From Salinarimonas sp. (GTDB lineage: Bacteria; Pseudomonadota; Alphaproteobacteria; Rhizobiales; Beijerinckiaceae), in the NCBI RefSeq assembly GCF_040111675.1, contig NZ_CP157794.1:1102001-1166000 (forward strand): 64,000 nucleotides of DNA, in the 5' to 3' direction. Shown in pieces: positions 34,338 through 44,361 of this stretch (positions are counted from its first letter, which is position 1; each line of letters opens with the position of its first letter). The position numbers were made by a program, and so were the translations under genes. The notes under the pieces are model-generated. The model did not search any database. It was not told where the DNA came from and saw nothing but the letters and a program-made list of their open reading frames with translations.

Positions 34338-35459
34338 GTGCGCACGATGACCATCCAGAAGCAGGCCGGGTTCTGGTTCGCCGCCTTGGTCGCGGCGGGG
34401 TTCTTTCTCTGGTTGTTCTCGGACATCCTGCTGCCCTTCGTGGCGGCGCTCGCGCTCGCCTACCTGCTCGACCCGATCGCGGACCGGCTGGAGCGGCTGG
34501 GCATGGGGCGGCTGGGGGCGACGCTGCTGATCCTGCTCGTCTTCGTGCTGGTGGTGGTGATCGTCCTCGTCCTGTTCCTGCCGCTCCTCGTGCGCGAGAT
34601 CACGAGCTTCCTCACGCTCCTGCCGGATTACGTGACGCGCCTGCAGAGCCTTCTCGTCGAGCGCGGCGCGCCGGTGCTGGCCTATCTCGGCGTCGAGATC
34701 TCCGGGCCCGAGCTGCAGCGCAACATCGGCGAGGTCGTCTCGCGCGGGGCGGGCTATCTCGGCACGGTGCTCGGCACGCTGCTCGCGAGCGGGCAGGCGG
34801 TGATCTCGGTCTTCTCGCTTCTCGTGCTGACCCCGATCATCGCCTTCTATCTCCTCGTCGACTGGGACCGGATGGTCGCCAAGATCGACGCCTGGCTGCC
34901 GCTGCGCTATCGCGACACGATCCGGCGGCTGGCGCGGGAGATCGACGACGTCCTCTCGCGCTTCGTGCGCGGGCAGGCGACGCTCTGCCTGATCCTGGGC
35001 GGCTTCTACGCCGTGGCGCTCACGCTCATCGGGCTGAATTTCGGCGCCTTGATCGGCATCGTGGCGGGGCTCCTCTCCGTCATCCCCTATGTCGGCTCCT
35101 TCACCGGCCTCCTGCTCTCGGTGGGCGTCGCCATCGTGCAGTTCTGGCCGGATTACCTCTGGATCGTCGCCGCGCTCGCCGTCTTCCTGTTCGGGCAGTT
35201 CGTCGAGGGCAACTTCCTCTCGCCGAAGCTGCTCGGCGGGGCGGTGGGCATCCATCCGGTCTGGCTGATGTTCGCGCTGTTCGCCTTCGGCTCGCTGTTC
35301 GGCTTCGTCGGGCTCCTCCTCGCGGTGCCGCTCGCGGCGATGGTGGGCGTGCTCACCCGTTTCGGGCTCGAGCGCTATCTCGCAAGCCCGTTCTACGATC
35401 CCGCCCGCGCGCGGACGCCGCGGATCCCGACGAAGCCCTCGGAGGATCCCGATGCGTGA
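34338..35459 (+). CDS. AI-2E family permease (PerM/TqsA-type)
   Basis: A 373-residue inner-membrane protein of the AI-2E transporter family (formerly UPF0118). It has about eight hydrophobic helices, the family GFFLWLFSDILLPFVAALALAYLLDP start, a large soluble loop at about 90-150 and the conserved GNFLSPKLLGGAVGIHPVWLMFALFAFG block near the end. Members carry out diverse transport including Na+/H+ exchange and autoinducer-2 export, so the substrate is unknown. GTG 34338 or ATG 34347 could be the start; ATG is perhaps likelier. The stop overlaps the hda-like start by eight bases. This perM-hda-ppk order is common in alphaproteobacteria. Confidence 0.88.
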   Translation: MRTMTIQKQAGFWFAALVAAGFFLWLFSDILLPFVAALALAYLLDPIADRLERLGMGRLGATLLILLVFVLVVVIVLVLFLPLLVREITSFLTLLPDYVTRLQSLLVERGAPVLAYLGVEISGPELQRNIGEVVSRGAGYLGTVLGTLLASGQAVISVFSLLVLTPIIAFYLLVDWDRMVAKIDAWLPLRYRDTIRRLAREIDDVLSRFVRGQATLCLILGGFYAVALTLIGLNFGALIGIVAGLLSVIPYVGSFTGLLLSVGVAIVQFWPDYLWIVAALAVFLFGQFVEGNFLSPKLLGGAVGIHPVWLMFALFAFGSLFGFVGLLLAVPLAAMVGVLTRFGLERYLASPFYDPARARTPRIPTKPSEDPDA

Positions 35460-36156
35460 GCGGCGCGCGGGCGCCCGCCAGCTCGCGCTCGACCTCGCCG
35501 GCGCGCCGAGCTACGCGGAGGAGGATTTCCTCGTGGGCCCCTCCAACGAGGCGGCCTATGCGGCGCTCGAAGCCTGGCCGGACTGGAGCCATTCGGTGCT
35601 GCGGCTCGAAGGCCCGCCGGGCTCCGGCAAGAGCCACCTCGCATCGATCTGGGCCGCCCGCGCCGGCGCGCTCCGCATCGCCGCGGCGGACGTCGTCGAC
35701 GCCCGCGTGCCGGCCTTGGCCGAGGCGCCGGCCCTCCTGATCGAGGACGCCGATCGCGGCATCGCCGACGAGGCGGCCTTCTTCCACCTGCTCAACCTCG
35801 CCCGCGAGCGGGGGATCGCCACCGTGATCACGGCGAGCGCGGCGCCCGACGCCTGGGGCGTGGCGACGCCGGACCTGCTCTCGCGCCTGCGGCTCGCGCC
35901 CTGCGCCCGCCTCGCGCCGCCTGACGACGCCGTGTTCAAGGCGGTCCTGGTGAAGCTCTTCGTCGACCGTCAGCTCGTCGTCGACACGAGCGTCGTCGAC
36001 TTTCTCGCCCTGCGCCTCGAGCGCTCGCTCGCCGCCGCCGCGCAGGCCGTCGCCGCGCTCGACGCCGACGCGCTCTCGCAGAAGCGGCGCATCACCCGGC
36101 CGATGGCGGCGGATTACATCGCGCGCACGACGGGGGAGGGCGCCGAGGACGGGTAA
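35452..36156 (+). CDS. hdaA: DnaA-related regulatory ATPase (HdaA/DnaA-homologous)
   Basis: A 234-residue AAA+ protein related to the ATPase core of DnaA. It has a Walker A GPPGSGKSH (about 54-62), a Walker B LLIEDADR, and a sensor-type SRLRLAPCARLAPPDD stretch. Near the N terminus QLALDL (10-15) matches the clamp-binding motif through which Hda proteins dock on the replication sliding clamp. This supports the role of turning ATP-DnaA into inactive ADP-DnaA after initiation. The location between an AI-2E permease and ppk is the standard place for hdaA in Hyphomicrobiales. It overlaps the permease gene by eight bases. Confidence 0.88.
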   Translation: MRERRAGARQLALDLAGAPSYAEEDFLVGPSNEAAYAALEAWPDWSHSVLRLEGPPGSGKSHLASIWAARAGALRIAAADVVDARVPALAEAPALLIEDADRGIADEAAFFHLLNLARERGIATVITASAAPDAWGVATPDLLSRLRLAPCARLAPPDDAVFKAVLVKLFVDRQLVVDTSVVDFLALRLERSLAAAAQAVAALDADALSQKRRITRPMAADYIARTTGEGAEDG

Positions 36157-36234
36157 GCCCTACCCTTTCGAGCCGCTCGCGATGTCTCTATCATCGCCGC
36201 GTCACGAGGTCGTCCTAGTCGAACGGGCGGGACC

Positions 36235-38475
36235 ATGAGCGAGAAGGAGGTCGTCTTGCGCGCCAACATCACCCGCGAGGAAGCGGAAGAGATCGCGCAG
36301 GTCGACAGCCCGCCGGCGGTGCAGAAGGGCGAGGCGCCCGAGGGCGCGGACCTGCGCGGCACGCCGCACCGGTTCGTCAATCGCGAGCTCTCGTGGCTGC
36401 AGTTCAACCGCCGCGTCCTGGAGGAGGCGGAGAACCCCAACCACCCGCTGCTCGAGCGGCTGCGCTTCCTGTCGATCTCGGCCAACAATCTGGACGAGTT
36501 CTTCATGGTGCGCGTCGCCGGCCTGAAGGGCCAGGTGCGCTCGGGCGTGACGGCGGTGAGCCAGGACGGGCTCACGCCCTCCGAGCAGCTCGCGCGGATC
36601 GCCCAGGAGGTCTCCGCGCTCGCGAGCGACCAGCAGGCGCGCTGGCGCACGCTCGCGCCCGAGCTGCTCGAGGAGGGCATCGCGCTCGTGGGCGAGGACG
36701 ATCTCGACGCGGCCGAGCGAGCGTGGCTCGAGGAGCACTTTCTCCACCACGTCTTCCCGATCCTCACCCCGCTCGCCATCGACCCGGCGCACCCCTTCCC
36801 GTTCATCCCCAATCTCGGCATGTCGATCGCGCTCAAGCTGCGCCGGCAGAGCGACGGCCGGCTGCTCAACGCGCTGATCCGCCTGCCGCTCAAGATCGAT
36901 CGGTTCATCAAGCTGCCCGACGGGGGGGGCGGCCTGCGCTTCGTGGCGCTGGAGCAGGCGATCGAGATCCACGCCTCGCGCCTCTTCCCCGGCTACGAGC
37001 GGATCGGGCAGGGCACCTTCCGGGTGATCCGCGATTCCGACCTCGAGATCGAGGAGGAGGCCGAGGACCTGGTGCGGGTCTTCGAGACGGCGCTGAAGCA
37101 GCGCCGGCGCGGGAGCGTGATCAGGCTCGAGATCGAGGCCTCCATGGCCGACGACCTCGCCCAGTTCGTCGCCGACGAGCTCGACGTCGCGCCCGACGAG
37201 ATCTTCAAGGTCGACGGCATGCTGGCTCTCAACGAGCTCTCGCAGATCGTCGGGCTCGAGCGGCCGGAGCTGAAGTTCAAGCCCTACACGCCGCGCTTTC
37301 CGGAGCGCATCCGCGAGAAGGGCGGCGACGCCTTCGCGGCGATCCGGGAGAAGGACATCATCGTCCACCATCCCTACGAGAGCTTCGATTCGGTCGTCGG
37401 CTTCCTGGAGCAGGCGGCGCGCGATCCCAACGTCGTGGCAGTCAAGCAGACGCTCTACCGCACCTCGTCGCAATCGCCCATCGTCGCGGCGCTCGCCGAG
37501 GCGGCCGAGGCGGGCAAGTCCGTCACCGCCCTCGTCGAGCTCAAGGCGCGCTTCGACGAGGAGGCCAACATCCGCTGGGCGCGCGACCTCGAGCGCGCCT
37601 CGGCGCAGGTCGTGTTCGGCTTCATCGAGCTGAAGACCCACGCCAAGCTGTCGATGGTGGTGCGGCGCGAGGGCGGCAACCTCGTGACCTATTGCCACGT
37701 CGGCACGGGCAACTATCACCCGATCACGGCGCGGATCTACACCGACCTCTCCTTCTTCACCGCCGATCCCGTGATCGCCCGCGACGTCTCGCGGATCTTC
37801 AACTTCATCACCGGCTACGCCGAGCCGGCCGAGCTCGAGCGCATGGCCGTCTCGCCGGTGACCGCGAAGAAGCGGCTCCTGCAGCACATCGCCGAGGAGA
37901 TCGCTCACGCCGAGGCCGGGCGGCCGGCGGCGATCTGGCTGAAGTGCAACGCGCTCGTCGACGGGCAGATCATCGACGCGCTCTACGACGCCTCCTGCGC
38001 CGGCGTGCAGGTGGACTGCGTGGTGCGCGGCATCTGCTGCCTGAGGCCGGGGATCGCCGGCCTCTCCGAGAACATCCGGGTGAAGTCGATCGTCGGGCGT
38101 TTCCTGGAGCACTCGCGGATCTACGCCTTCGGCAACGGCCATGGCTTGCCCCACCCCAAGGCGCACGTCTACATCTCCTCGGCGGACCTGATGCAGCGCA
38201 ATCTCGACCGGCGAGTGGAAGCGCTGATGCCGATCCTCAATCCGACGGTGCACCAGCAGGTGCTGGATCAAATCATGCTTGCGAATCTCCTCGACAACCA
38301 GCAGAGCTGGCGCGTCCTGCCCGACGGATCGAGCGCGCGCATCGTTCCGGAGGCGGACGAGGAACCCTTCAACGCGCACAAGTTTTTCATGACCAACCCG
38401 AGCCTTTCGGGACGCGGCAAGTCCCTGAAGACCTCGAGCCCGCGCGAGCTGTCGCGGCGCCGGGCTCGGCGCTGA
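36235..38475 (+). CDS. ppk: Polyphosphate kinase 1
   Basis: Reversibly makes polyphosphate from ATP at the inner membrane and cytoplasm. The 746-residue protein shows PPK1 landmarks: [16 protein letters not shown] at the N terminus, [26 protein letters not shown], the autophosphorylated histidine in [15 protein letters not shown], and the second phospholipase-D-like [23 protein letters not shown] motif. Length and order of motifs are normal. It starts 78 bp after hdaA and is followed 34 bp later by ppx, so synthesis and degradation of polyphosphate are coupled in one operon. Confidence 0.97.
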   Translation: MSEKEVVLRANITREEAEEIAQVDSPPAVQKGEAPEGADLRGTPHRFVNRELSWLQFNRRVLEEAENPNHPLLERLRFLSISANNLDEFFMVRVAGLKGQVRSGVTAVSQDGLTPSEQLARIAQEVSALASDQQARWRTLAPELLEEGIALVGEDDLDAAERAWLEEHFLHHVFPILTPLAIDPAHPFPFIPNLGMSIALKLRRQSDGRLLNALIRLPLKIDRFIKLPDGGGGLRFVALEQAIEIHASRLFPGYERIGQGTFRVIRDSDLEIEEEAEDLVRVFETALKQRRRGSVIRLEIEASMADDLAQFVADELDVAPDEIFKVDGMLALNELSQIVGLERPELKFKPYTPRFPERIREKGGDAFAAIREKDIIVHHPYESFDSVVGFLEQAARDPNVVAVKQTLYRTSSQSPIVAALAEAAEAGKSVTALVELKARFDEEANIRWARDLERASAQVVFGFIELKTHAKLSMVVRREGGNLVTYCHVGTGNYHPITARIYTDLSFFTADPVIARDVSRIFNFITGYAEPAELERMAVSPVTAKKRLLQHIAEEIAHAEAGRPAAIWLKCNALVDGQIIDALYDASCAGVQVDCVVRGICCLRPGIAGLSENIRVKSIVGRFLEHSRIYAFGNGHGLPHPKAHVYISSADLMQRNLDRRVEALMPILNPTVHQQVLDQIMLANLLDNQQSWRVLPDGSSARIVPEADEEPFNAHKFFMTNPSLSGRGKSLKTSSPRELSRRRARR

Positions 38476-38509
38476 GACGTCACGCGAGCGACCTACGGGG
38501 GCGGGACAC

Positions 38510-40060
38510 GTGGATATCGCGACCGAAAAGCTGCTGGCGCGCGACGACGCGCCCGGACGTCTGAAGGTCGGGCGGCCGATCGCCATCATCGACATCGGCT
38601 CGAACTCGGTGCGCCTCGTCGTCTACGAAGGCCTCACCCGCGCGCCGATGCCGATCTACAACGAGAAGGTCCTGTGCGGGCTCGGCCGGAACGTGGTCTC
38701 CACGGGGCGGCTCGACGAGGAGGCGGTGGCGCGGGCGCTCAAGGCGCTCGCGCGCTTCAAGGCTCTGTGCCAGACGATCCGCGTCGGCGAGATCCTGGTG
38801 CTCGCGACCGCCGCGGCGCGCGACGCGCAGAACGGCCCGGACTTCCTGGAGCGCGCCGAGGCGATCGTCGGGCGCCCGATCGAGCTCCTCTCCGGCGCGC
38901 GCGAGGCGGAGCTCTCCTCGCTCGGCGTGATCTCCGGCTTCCACGAGGCGGACGGCGTGGTCGGCGACCTCGGCGGCGGCTCGCTCGAGCTCGTGGACGT
39001 CGAGGGGCTGAAGGCCGACCAGGGCGTCACCCTGCCGCTGGGCGGCCTCACCCTCCAGGACCTCTCCGACGACAGCCCGAGGAAGGCGCAGCGCCTGGTG
39101 CGCGAGGCGCTGCCGCGGGCCCCGCAGCTCGCCCGGCTGAAGGGCCGCACCTTCTATGCCGTGGGCGGCACCTGGCGAAACCTCGCGCGCCTGCACATGG
39201 CCGAGCGCGGCTATCCGCTGCGGGTGATGCAGGACTACCGCATCGACCCCGCCGACGGGCTGGCCTTCCTCGAGATGGTGGAGCGCACCCCGGCGTCGGC
39301 GCTCAAGGAGATCGAATCGGTCTCCGACGCGCGCCGGCCTCTCCTCGCCTACGGCGCCATCGTGCTCGAGGAGATCATCCGCCTCGGCAAGCCGGCGAGC
39401 GTGGCGATCTCGGCGCTCGGCGTGCGCGAAGGCATCCTGTTCGACCGCCTCGACGACGAGCTCAAGGGCGCCGACCCGCTGATCACCGCGGCGGCGGACT
39501 TCAACCTCCTGCGGGCCCGCTCGCCGGGGCACGGGGTCGAGCTGATGGGGTGGACGGACGCGCTGTTCGACTCGCTCGATCTCGACGAGACGCCGCAGGA
39601 GCGCCGCCTGCGGCACGCGGCCTGCCTCCTCGCCGATATCGGCTGGCGGGCGCATCCCGACTATCGCGGCGAGCAGAGCGTCAACATCATCGCCAACGCG
39701 GCCTTCATCGGCATCGACCATCCGGGTCGCGCCTATCTCGCCCTGGCGAACTATTTCCGCCACGAGGGGCTCTCGGTCGAGAAGGCGTCCGGCCAGCTCA
39801 AGGGCCTCGCCACGCCGCGGCTGATCACGTTGGCTCGAATTCTCGGCGGCGCTTTCCGGGTCGCCTATCCGATCTCGGTGGCGATGGAGGGCGTGCTGCC
39901 GAAGACCGCCCTGATGGCGCGCACGTCCTCCAAGGGCGCCCCGCGCATCGTGCTGCACCTGCCCGAGGACATGTCGGATCTCGTGGGCGAGCGCCTGTTC
40001 GGGCGCCTGAAGCAGCTCGGCAAGGTGCTGGAGCGCGACCCGAAGATCCAGGTCGCGTGA
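38510..40060 (+). CDS. ppx: Exopolyphosphatase (Ppx/GppA family)
   Basis: Hydrolyses terminal phosphates of polyphosphate, and possibly pppGpp. The 516-residue protein has the actin-like ASKHA fold: phosphate-binding IIDIGSNSVRLVVYEG at the start, LATAAARDAQNG, and the second phosphate loop GDLGGGSLELV. A C-terminal helical HD-like part follows. The family name covers both Ppx and GppA, but the adjacent ppk favours Ppx. The GTG 38510 start is the only reasonable one, lying 34 bp after ppk. It converges with a large signalling gene 22 bp away. Confidence 0.93.
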   Translation: MDIATEKLLARDDAPGRLKVGRPIAIIDIGSNSVRLVVYEGLTRAPMPIYNEKVLCGLGRNVVSTGRLDEEAVARALKALARFKALCQTIRVGEILVLATAAARDAQNGPDFLERAEAIVGRPIELLSGAREAELSSLGVISGFHEADGVVGDLGGGSLELVDVEGLKADQGVTLPLGGLTLQDLSDDSPRKAQRLVREALPRAPQLARLKGRTFYAVGGTWRNLARLHMAERGYPLRVMQDYRIDPADGLAFLEMVERTPASALKEIESVSDARRPLLAYGAIVLEEIIRLGKPASVAISALGVREGILFDRLDDELKGADPLITAAADFNLLRARSPGHGVELMGWTDALFDSLDLDETPQERRLRHAACLLADIGWRAHPDYRGEQSVNIIANAAFIGIDHPGRAYLALANYFRHEGLSVEKASGQLKGLATPRLITLARILGGAFRVAYPISVAMEGVLPKTALMARTSSKGAPRIVLHLPEDMSDLVGERLFGRLKQLGKVLERDPKIQVA

Positions 40061-40082
40061 GACGGCGCGTGCGCCGCGCGCA

Positions 40083-43000
40083 TCAGGCGCCCGCGGCCCG
40101 CAGCGCCGCGCGCCCGCGCGCTTCGAGATAGCGCGCGACCGCGTCCAGCCCCAGCAGCGGGCGGCTGATGAAGTAGCCCTGCGCGACATCGCAGCCGTGC
40201 AGGCGCAGGAACTCGAGCTGGGCGCGGGTCTCGATGCCCTCCGCCACCACCTCCATCCCGAGGGAGTGGGCGAGGTTGACGATGGTGCGCGCGATCGCGG
40301 CGTCCTCCGGGTCGGTGCCGATGTCGCGCACGAAGGACTGGTCGATCTTCAGCCGGTCCACGGGGAAGCGTTTCAGGTGCGCGAGCGACGCGTAGCCGGT
40401 ACCGAAGTCGTCGAGCGCGATGGTGACGCCCATGGCGTGCAGGGCCCGTAGCGTCTCGGCGATCCTGTCGCTCGAGCGGTCCAGGAGCACGTTCTCGGTC
40501 ACCTCGATCTCGAGGCGGGCGGAGGGCAGGCCGTAGCGCCGGAGCAGGCGCTCGACCTCCGCGGCGAAGCCGTCGTGCTTGAGCTGCGCCGCAGCCACGT
40601 TCACGGCGATCTGCCCCGGATCGAGGCCCCGATCGAGCAACGCGCGGGCGCTGCCGAGCGCCTGCGAGAGGACGGCCGTCCCGAGGGCGACGATGAGGCC
40701 GGTCTCCTCCGCGACGTGGACGAACTCGGCCGGCGAGACGGTCTCGCCCGCGCGACGCCAGCGCACCAGGGCCTCGAAGCCGGTATGGGAGCCGTCCCGG
40801 GTCCGCGCCTGCGGCTGCAGCGCGATCTGGAGCTCCTCCGCGGCGATGGCCTCGCGCAGGGCGGCGGCGATCTCCTGGCGGCGCTCGAGCCGGTTGCGCA
40901 GCGCCGGGTCGAAGAAGCACCAGGTGTCGCGCCCGCGCGCCTTCGCCTGATAGAGGGCGATGTCGGCGTTCTTGAACAGGTCGGCCGGGGTCTCGCCGTC
41001 GGCGGGAAACAGGGTGACGCCGATGGAGCCGCTCGGGCGGAACTCGCGCCCGGCGATCACGATCTCGCGGCGCAGGCTCTCGTGGATCTTGACCACGGCG
41101 GCGTGCGCGTCTCCCGCATCGGCGAGCCCGGGGAGAACGAGGGCGAACTCGTCCCCGCCGAGCCGCGCGACGACGTCGCTCTGCCGAACCGCGCTGGAGA
41201 GCCGGCGCGCGACCTCGCGCAGGAGCGCGTCCCCGGCGTCGTGGCCGAGCGTGTCGTTGATGTCCTTGAAGTGATCGAGATCGAGCAGCACGACCGCGCC
41301 GATGCCGTCCGCGGCGCGTCGTCCGTCCAGGAGCTCGCGCAGGCGCTGATTGACGACGGCGCGATTGGCGAGCCCCGTCAGCGTGTCCTGCTCGGCATGG
41401 CGCTTGATCGCGGCCTCGGCCTGCTTGAGGCTGGTGATGTCCGTGCGCACGCCCACCGTATGGCCGGAGGCGGAGCGCCGCTCGCGCACCTGCAGCCAGC
41501 GCCCGTCGCCGAGCGGCTGGACGATGCGTTCGGTCGGGCGCTCGCGGTGGACCTCGAGCCGCTTGGCGAGCCAGGCCGCGCGCGATTCGGGCGTCTCGCC
41601 GGCGTCCACGTATTGGCCGTTCTCGACGCCGTAGCGCAGGATGTCCTCGAAGCGCGCGCCGACGACGATCGCGGGTGCGGAGATCGCGTAGAAGTCCTTG
41701 TAGGCCTGGTTGCAGAGCACCAATCGCTCGTCGCTGTCGTAGGCGGCGACGGCGTCGGGGATGGTGTCGAGCACGTCCCGCAGGAGGCCCTCGGCGGCGG
41801 CGCGCTTGGACATCTCGGCTTCCGCCGCGGCCTCGGCGCGCTTGCGTTCGGTGATGTCGTAGCGGATCGAGACGAAGCTCTCGATGCGCCCGGCGCTGTC
41901 GCGCATCGGCACGATGGTGGTGTCGACCCAGTAGAGCCGCCCGTCCTTGGCCCTGTTGCAGATCTCGCCGCGCCAGGAGCGACCGCGCGCGATCGTCTCC
42001 CACATCTCGACGAAGAAGTCGCTCGGGTGCGATCCGGAATTGACGATCCTGTGCGTCTTGCCGACGAGCTCGTCGCGGTCGTATCCGCTGATGGCGCAGA
42101 ACAGGTCGTTCACGTAGGTGATGCGGCCGCACCGGTCGGTGACGGCGACGATCGAATGCTGGTCGAGCGCCGCCTTGTAGGCGCCGAGCTCGGAGAGCGC
42201 GCGCTTGGTCTCCTCGTGCGCCTCGGTGAGGCGCTCGCGATGCAGGCGCTCGCCGGTGACGTCCGTGAAGCTCGAGATCACCGTCCGGCCGAGCGTCGCA
42301 TGGGCGTCGAGCACGCGCGCGTTGACCTTGAGCCAGCGCAGCTCGCCGTCGGGACGGTGGACGCCCAGGATCGAATCGCGCACGCTTCCGCCCGTCCGCA
42401 GCGCGATCATCGACGGATGCTCGTCGCCGGGCAGCTCCGCGCCGTCCTCCCGGACCGCCCGCCAGCGCGGATCGATGGACTTGCGGCCGAGCATCTGGTC
42501 GCGCGAGAGGCCGAGCAGCGTCTCCGCCTCGCGATTGCAGTCGATCACGGCGCCGGACGCGTCCTGCATGACGATGCCGGCCGCGACGTTCTCGAGCACG
42601 GTCTCCAGCCGGCGGCGGCCGGTCAGCTGCTCGGTGACGTCGGTCTCGATGGCGACGAAGCCCTCGATCCCGCCGTCGTCGCCGGGGATCGGCTGGATGT
42701 CCATGTCCACCCAGTAGGTCCGGCCGGATTTCGAGCGGCTGACGAGCTGCGTGCGCACGCCTTCGCCGCGATCGAGCGCGCGCCCGATGGCGGCGGCGGC
42801 CTCGGGGTCGGTCTCCTCGCAGTGGAGGACGCTGCCGGGGCTGCGGCCCGCGACCTCGTCCAGCGTGTAGCCCGTCAGCTCCTCGAAAGCGGGATTGACC
42901 CATTCGATGGTGCGGTCCGCGCCGCACAGGATCACCGCGTTCTTGGTGAGGCGCGCGATGAGCGTCAGCCGCTTGAGGCGTTCGCGCGCGACCTCGCGCT

Positions 43001-44114
43001 CGCTCACCTCGCGTGCCGTGCCGCGATAGCCGAGGAAGCGGCCGCCCTCGTCGAAGACCGGGTCGCCGTTCACCTCCGTATAGCCGATGAGGTCGTCGAG
43101 CCGGCGGCGGCGGTAGACGAACTCGCGAACGGGGCGATGCGCGTCCAGATCCGCCTTGTGCGCCGCCCAGAACGGATCGGACAGATCCTCGTCCGCCAGC
43201 TCCCACCGCGTCTTCCCGACGACGGACGCGATGTCGAGGCCCGACTTCCCATTGTCGTCGCGCATCATCGTGAAGCGGTGCTCGGCGTCCGTCTCCCAGA
43301 GCCAGTCCGAGGTGGTGGCGAGGAAGTCGCGCAGGCGCTTCTCGCTCTCCCGCAGCGCCGCCTCGGCCTCGACGCGCTCGGTGTGGTCGAGCGCGATGCC
43401 GACGAGACCCGCGACGGCGCCATCGACGACGATCGGCGCCATCGTCGTCTCGGAGAACACCTCGCGGCCGGCTTCCTGCCGCTTCAGCATGGTGAAGCGG
43501 ACGATCTCGCCCGACAGCGTCTGCTCCTGGTGGCGGCGCCATTCGCGGGTCATCTCGTCGTCGAGCGCGGTCTCCAGCGGATTGCGGCCGACCAGATCCC
43601 CGAAGGCGGCGCGATCGAGACGGTTCTGGAGCTCGTAGCGACCCTCGCGGTCCATGGTCCAGAACGGATGCGGCAGGCAGTCGAGCGCCGCCGTGATCCG
43701 CTCCCGCCAGGCCTCGAAGCGCTGGCGCTCGCTCTCCGTCGTCCGCGCGGCGCCGACGAGCGCGGCGATACCTTCGGCGATCTCCTGGAGCCGGGTCCGC
43801 TGCTCGGCGGACGGCGTGGACGCGCCGTGCAGGACGAGACGGATCGCCTCGCCGTCGTCGCCGGCGCGCAGCGTGACGGTCTTCGCGCCGGCTTCCGTCT
43901 CGCCGTAGCGAGCGAGCTGCGCCGGCGGGCCGACGGCCGCGAGAACCGTCGCGCCGGTCGCCTCCGCGACGCTGCACGCGCGGCGCAGCATCCGGTCGAG
44001 CGGCGGCTCGGCGGGCTCGTCTCGGCTCGGATCGCGCGGCTCCTGCACGGCTTCGCCTTTGAAGTGGTCGTCAGGGCGACACTGATCGCCAACCCGTAAA
44101 GGAACGGTTCTCAC
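40083..44114 (-). CDS. Multi-PAS diguanylate cyclase/phosphodiesterase (GGDEF-EAL)
   Basis: A 1343-residue cyclic-di-GMP signalling protein with no transmembrane segment. About six PAS domains fill residues 130-900 (e.g. TLDEVAGRSPGSVLH, SGYDRDELVGKTHRI), several followed by PAC segments (VSIRYDITERKRAE). A GGDEF domain has its active site in RLGGDEFALVL at about residue 983, so cyclase activity is possible. An EAL domain from about 1100 keeps FEALVRW, DDFGTGYASL and KIDQSFVRD, so phosphodiesterase activity is possible too. The start is GTG 44114; the first 40 residues may be untranslated. It is divergent from an HWE kinase. Confidence 0.93.
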   Translation of the reverse strand: MRTVPLRVGDQCRPDDHFKGEAVQEPRDPSRDEPAEPPLDRMLRRACSVAEATGATVLAAVGPPAQLARYGETEAGAKTVTLRAGDDGEAIRLVLHGASTPSAEQRTRLQEIAEGIAALVGAARTTESERQRFEAWRERITAALDCLPHPFWTMDREGRYELQNRLDRAAFGDLVGRNPLETALDDEMTREWRRHQEQTLSGEIVRFTMLKRQEAGREVFSETTMAPIVVDGAVAGLVGIALDHTERVEAEAALRESEKRLRDFLATTSDWLWETDAEHRFTMMRDDNGKSGLDIASVVGKTRWELADEDLSDPFWAAHKADLDAHRPVREFVYRRRRLDDLIGYTEVNGDPVFDEGGRFLGYRGTAREVSEREVARERLKRLTLIARLTKNAVILCGADRTIEWVNPAFEELTGYTLDEVAGRSPGSVLHCEETDPEAAAAIGRALDRGEGVRTQLVSRSKSGRTYWVDMDIQPIPGDDGGIEGFVAIETDVTEQLTGRRRLETVLENVAAGIVMQDASGAVIDCNREAETLLGLSRDQMLGRKSIDPRWRAVREDGAELPGDEHPSMIALRTGGSVRDSILGVHRPDGELRWLKVNARVLDAHATLGRTVISSFTDVTGERLHRERLTEAHEETKRALSELGAYKAALDQHSIVAVTDRCGRITYVNDLFCAISGYDRDELVGKTHRIVNSGSHPSDFFVEMWETIARGRSWRGEICNRAKDGRLYWVDTTIVPMRDSAGRIESFVSIRYDITERKRAEAAAEAEMSKRAAAEGLLRDVLDTIPDAVAAYDSDERLVLCNQAYKDFYAISAPAIVVGARFEDILRYGVENGQYVDAGETPESRAAWLAKRLEVHRERPTERIVQPLGDGRWLQVRERRSASGHTVGVRTDITSLKQAEAAIKRHAEQDTLTGLANRAVVNQRLRELLDGRRAADGIGAVVLLDLDHFKDINDTLGHDAGDALLREVARRLSSAVRQSDVVARLGGDEFALVLPGLADAGDAHAAVVKIHESLRREIVIAGREFRPSGSIGVTLFPADGETPADLFKNADIALYQAKARGRDTWCFFDPALRNRLERRQEIAAALREAIAAEELQIALQPQARTRDGSHTGFEALVRWRRAGETVSPAEFVHVAEETGLIVALGTAVLSQALGSARALLDRGLDPGQIAVNVAAAQLKHDGFAAEVERLLRRYGLPSARLEIEVTENVLLDRSSDRIAETLRALHAMGVTIALDDFGTGYASLAHLKRFPVDRLKIDQSFVRDIGTDPEDAAIARTIVNLAHSLGMEVVAEGIETRAQLEFLRLHGCDVAQGYFISRPLLGLDAVARYLEARGRAALRAAGA

Positions 44115-44151
44115 ACGCTAGGCCTGTGATTGCGCAGGGGTGTGATTTCCT

Positions 44152-44171
44152 TAACGGCGGGGTAACCCCGC
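44152..44171. promoter_or_regulatory. Palindrome and CtrA-like half-sites between divergent signalling genes
   Basis: GCGGGG-TAA-CCCCGC (44157-44171) is a perfect 6-bp inverted repeat. Overlapping it, TTAA-N7-GTAA differs by one base from the CtrA site TTAA-N7-TTAA. It lies in the 247-bp gap shared by the GGDEF-EAL and HWE kinase genes. The match is weak. Confidence 0.2.
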
Positions 44172-44361
44172 GCTTCGTGCATCGCGCACGGGCGTGTGAA
44201 GGCGCGCCTCATACGATCCCTGCGAGCTCTGCCGCCCGGATGGCCGCGCAGGGCGCAAGGCTGCGCTGTTGACATGAGCGCGACACCGAGTCGGAATGGT
44301 CGTGTTTTCCATCCGGAAGACGTGATTTTTCGCAAGACCAAGCTGAAATTCACGGCTCGCA

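Noticed and set aside
40575..44099. A 1174-residue plus-strand open frame opposite the PAS-GGDEF-EAL gene
   Set aside because: It shows no domain, while the minus strand has intact PAS, GGDEF and EAL motifs.
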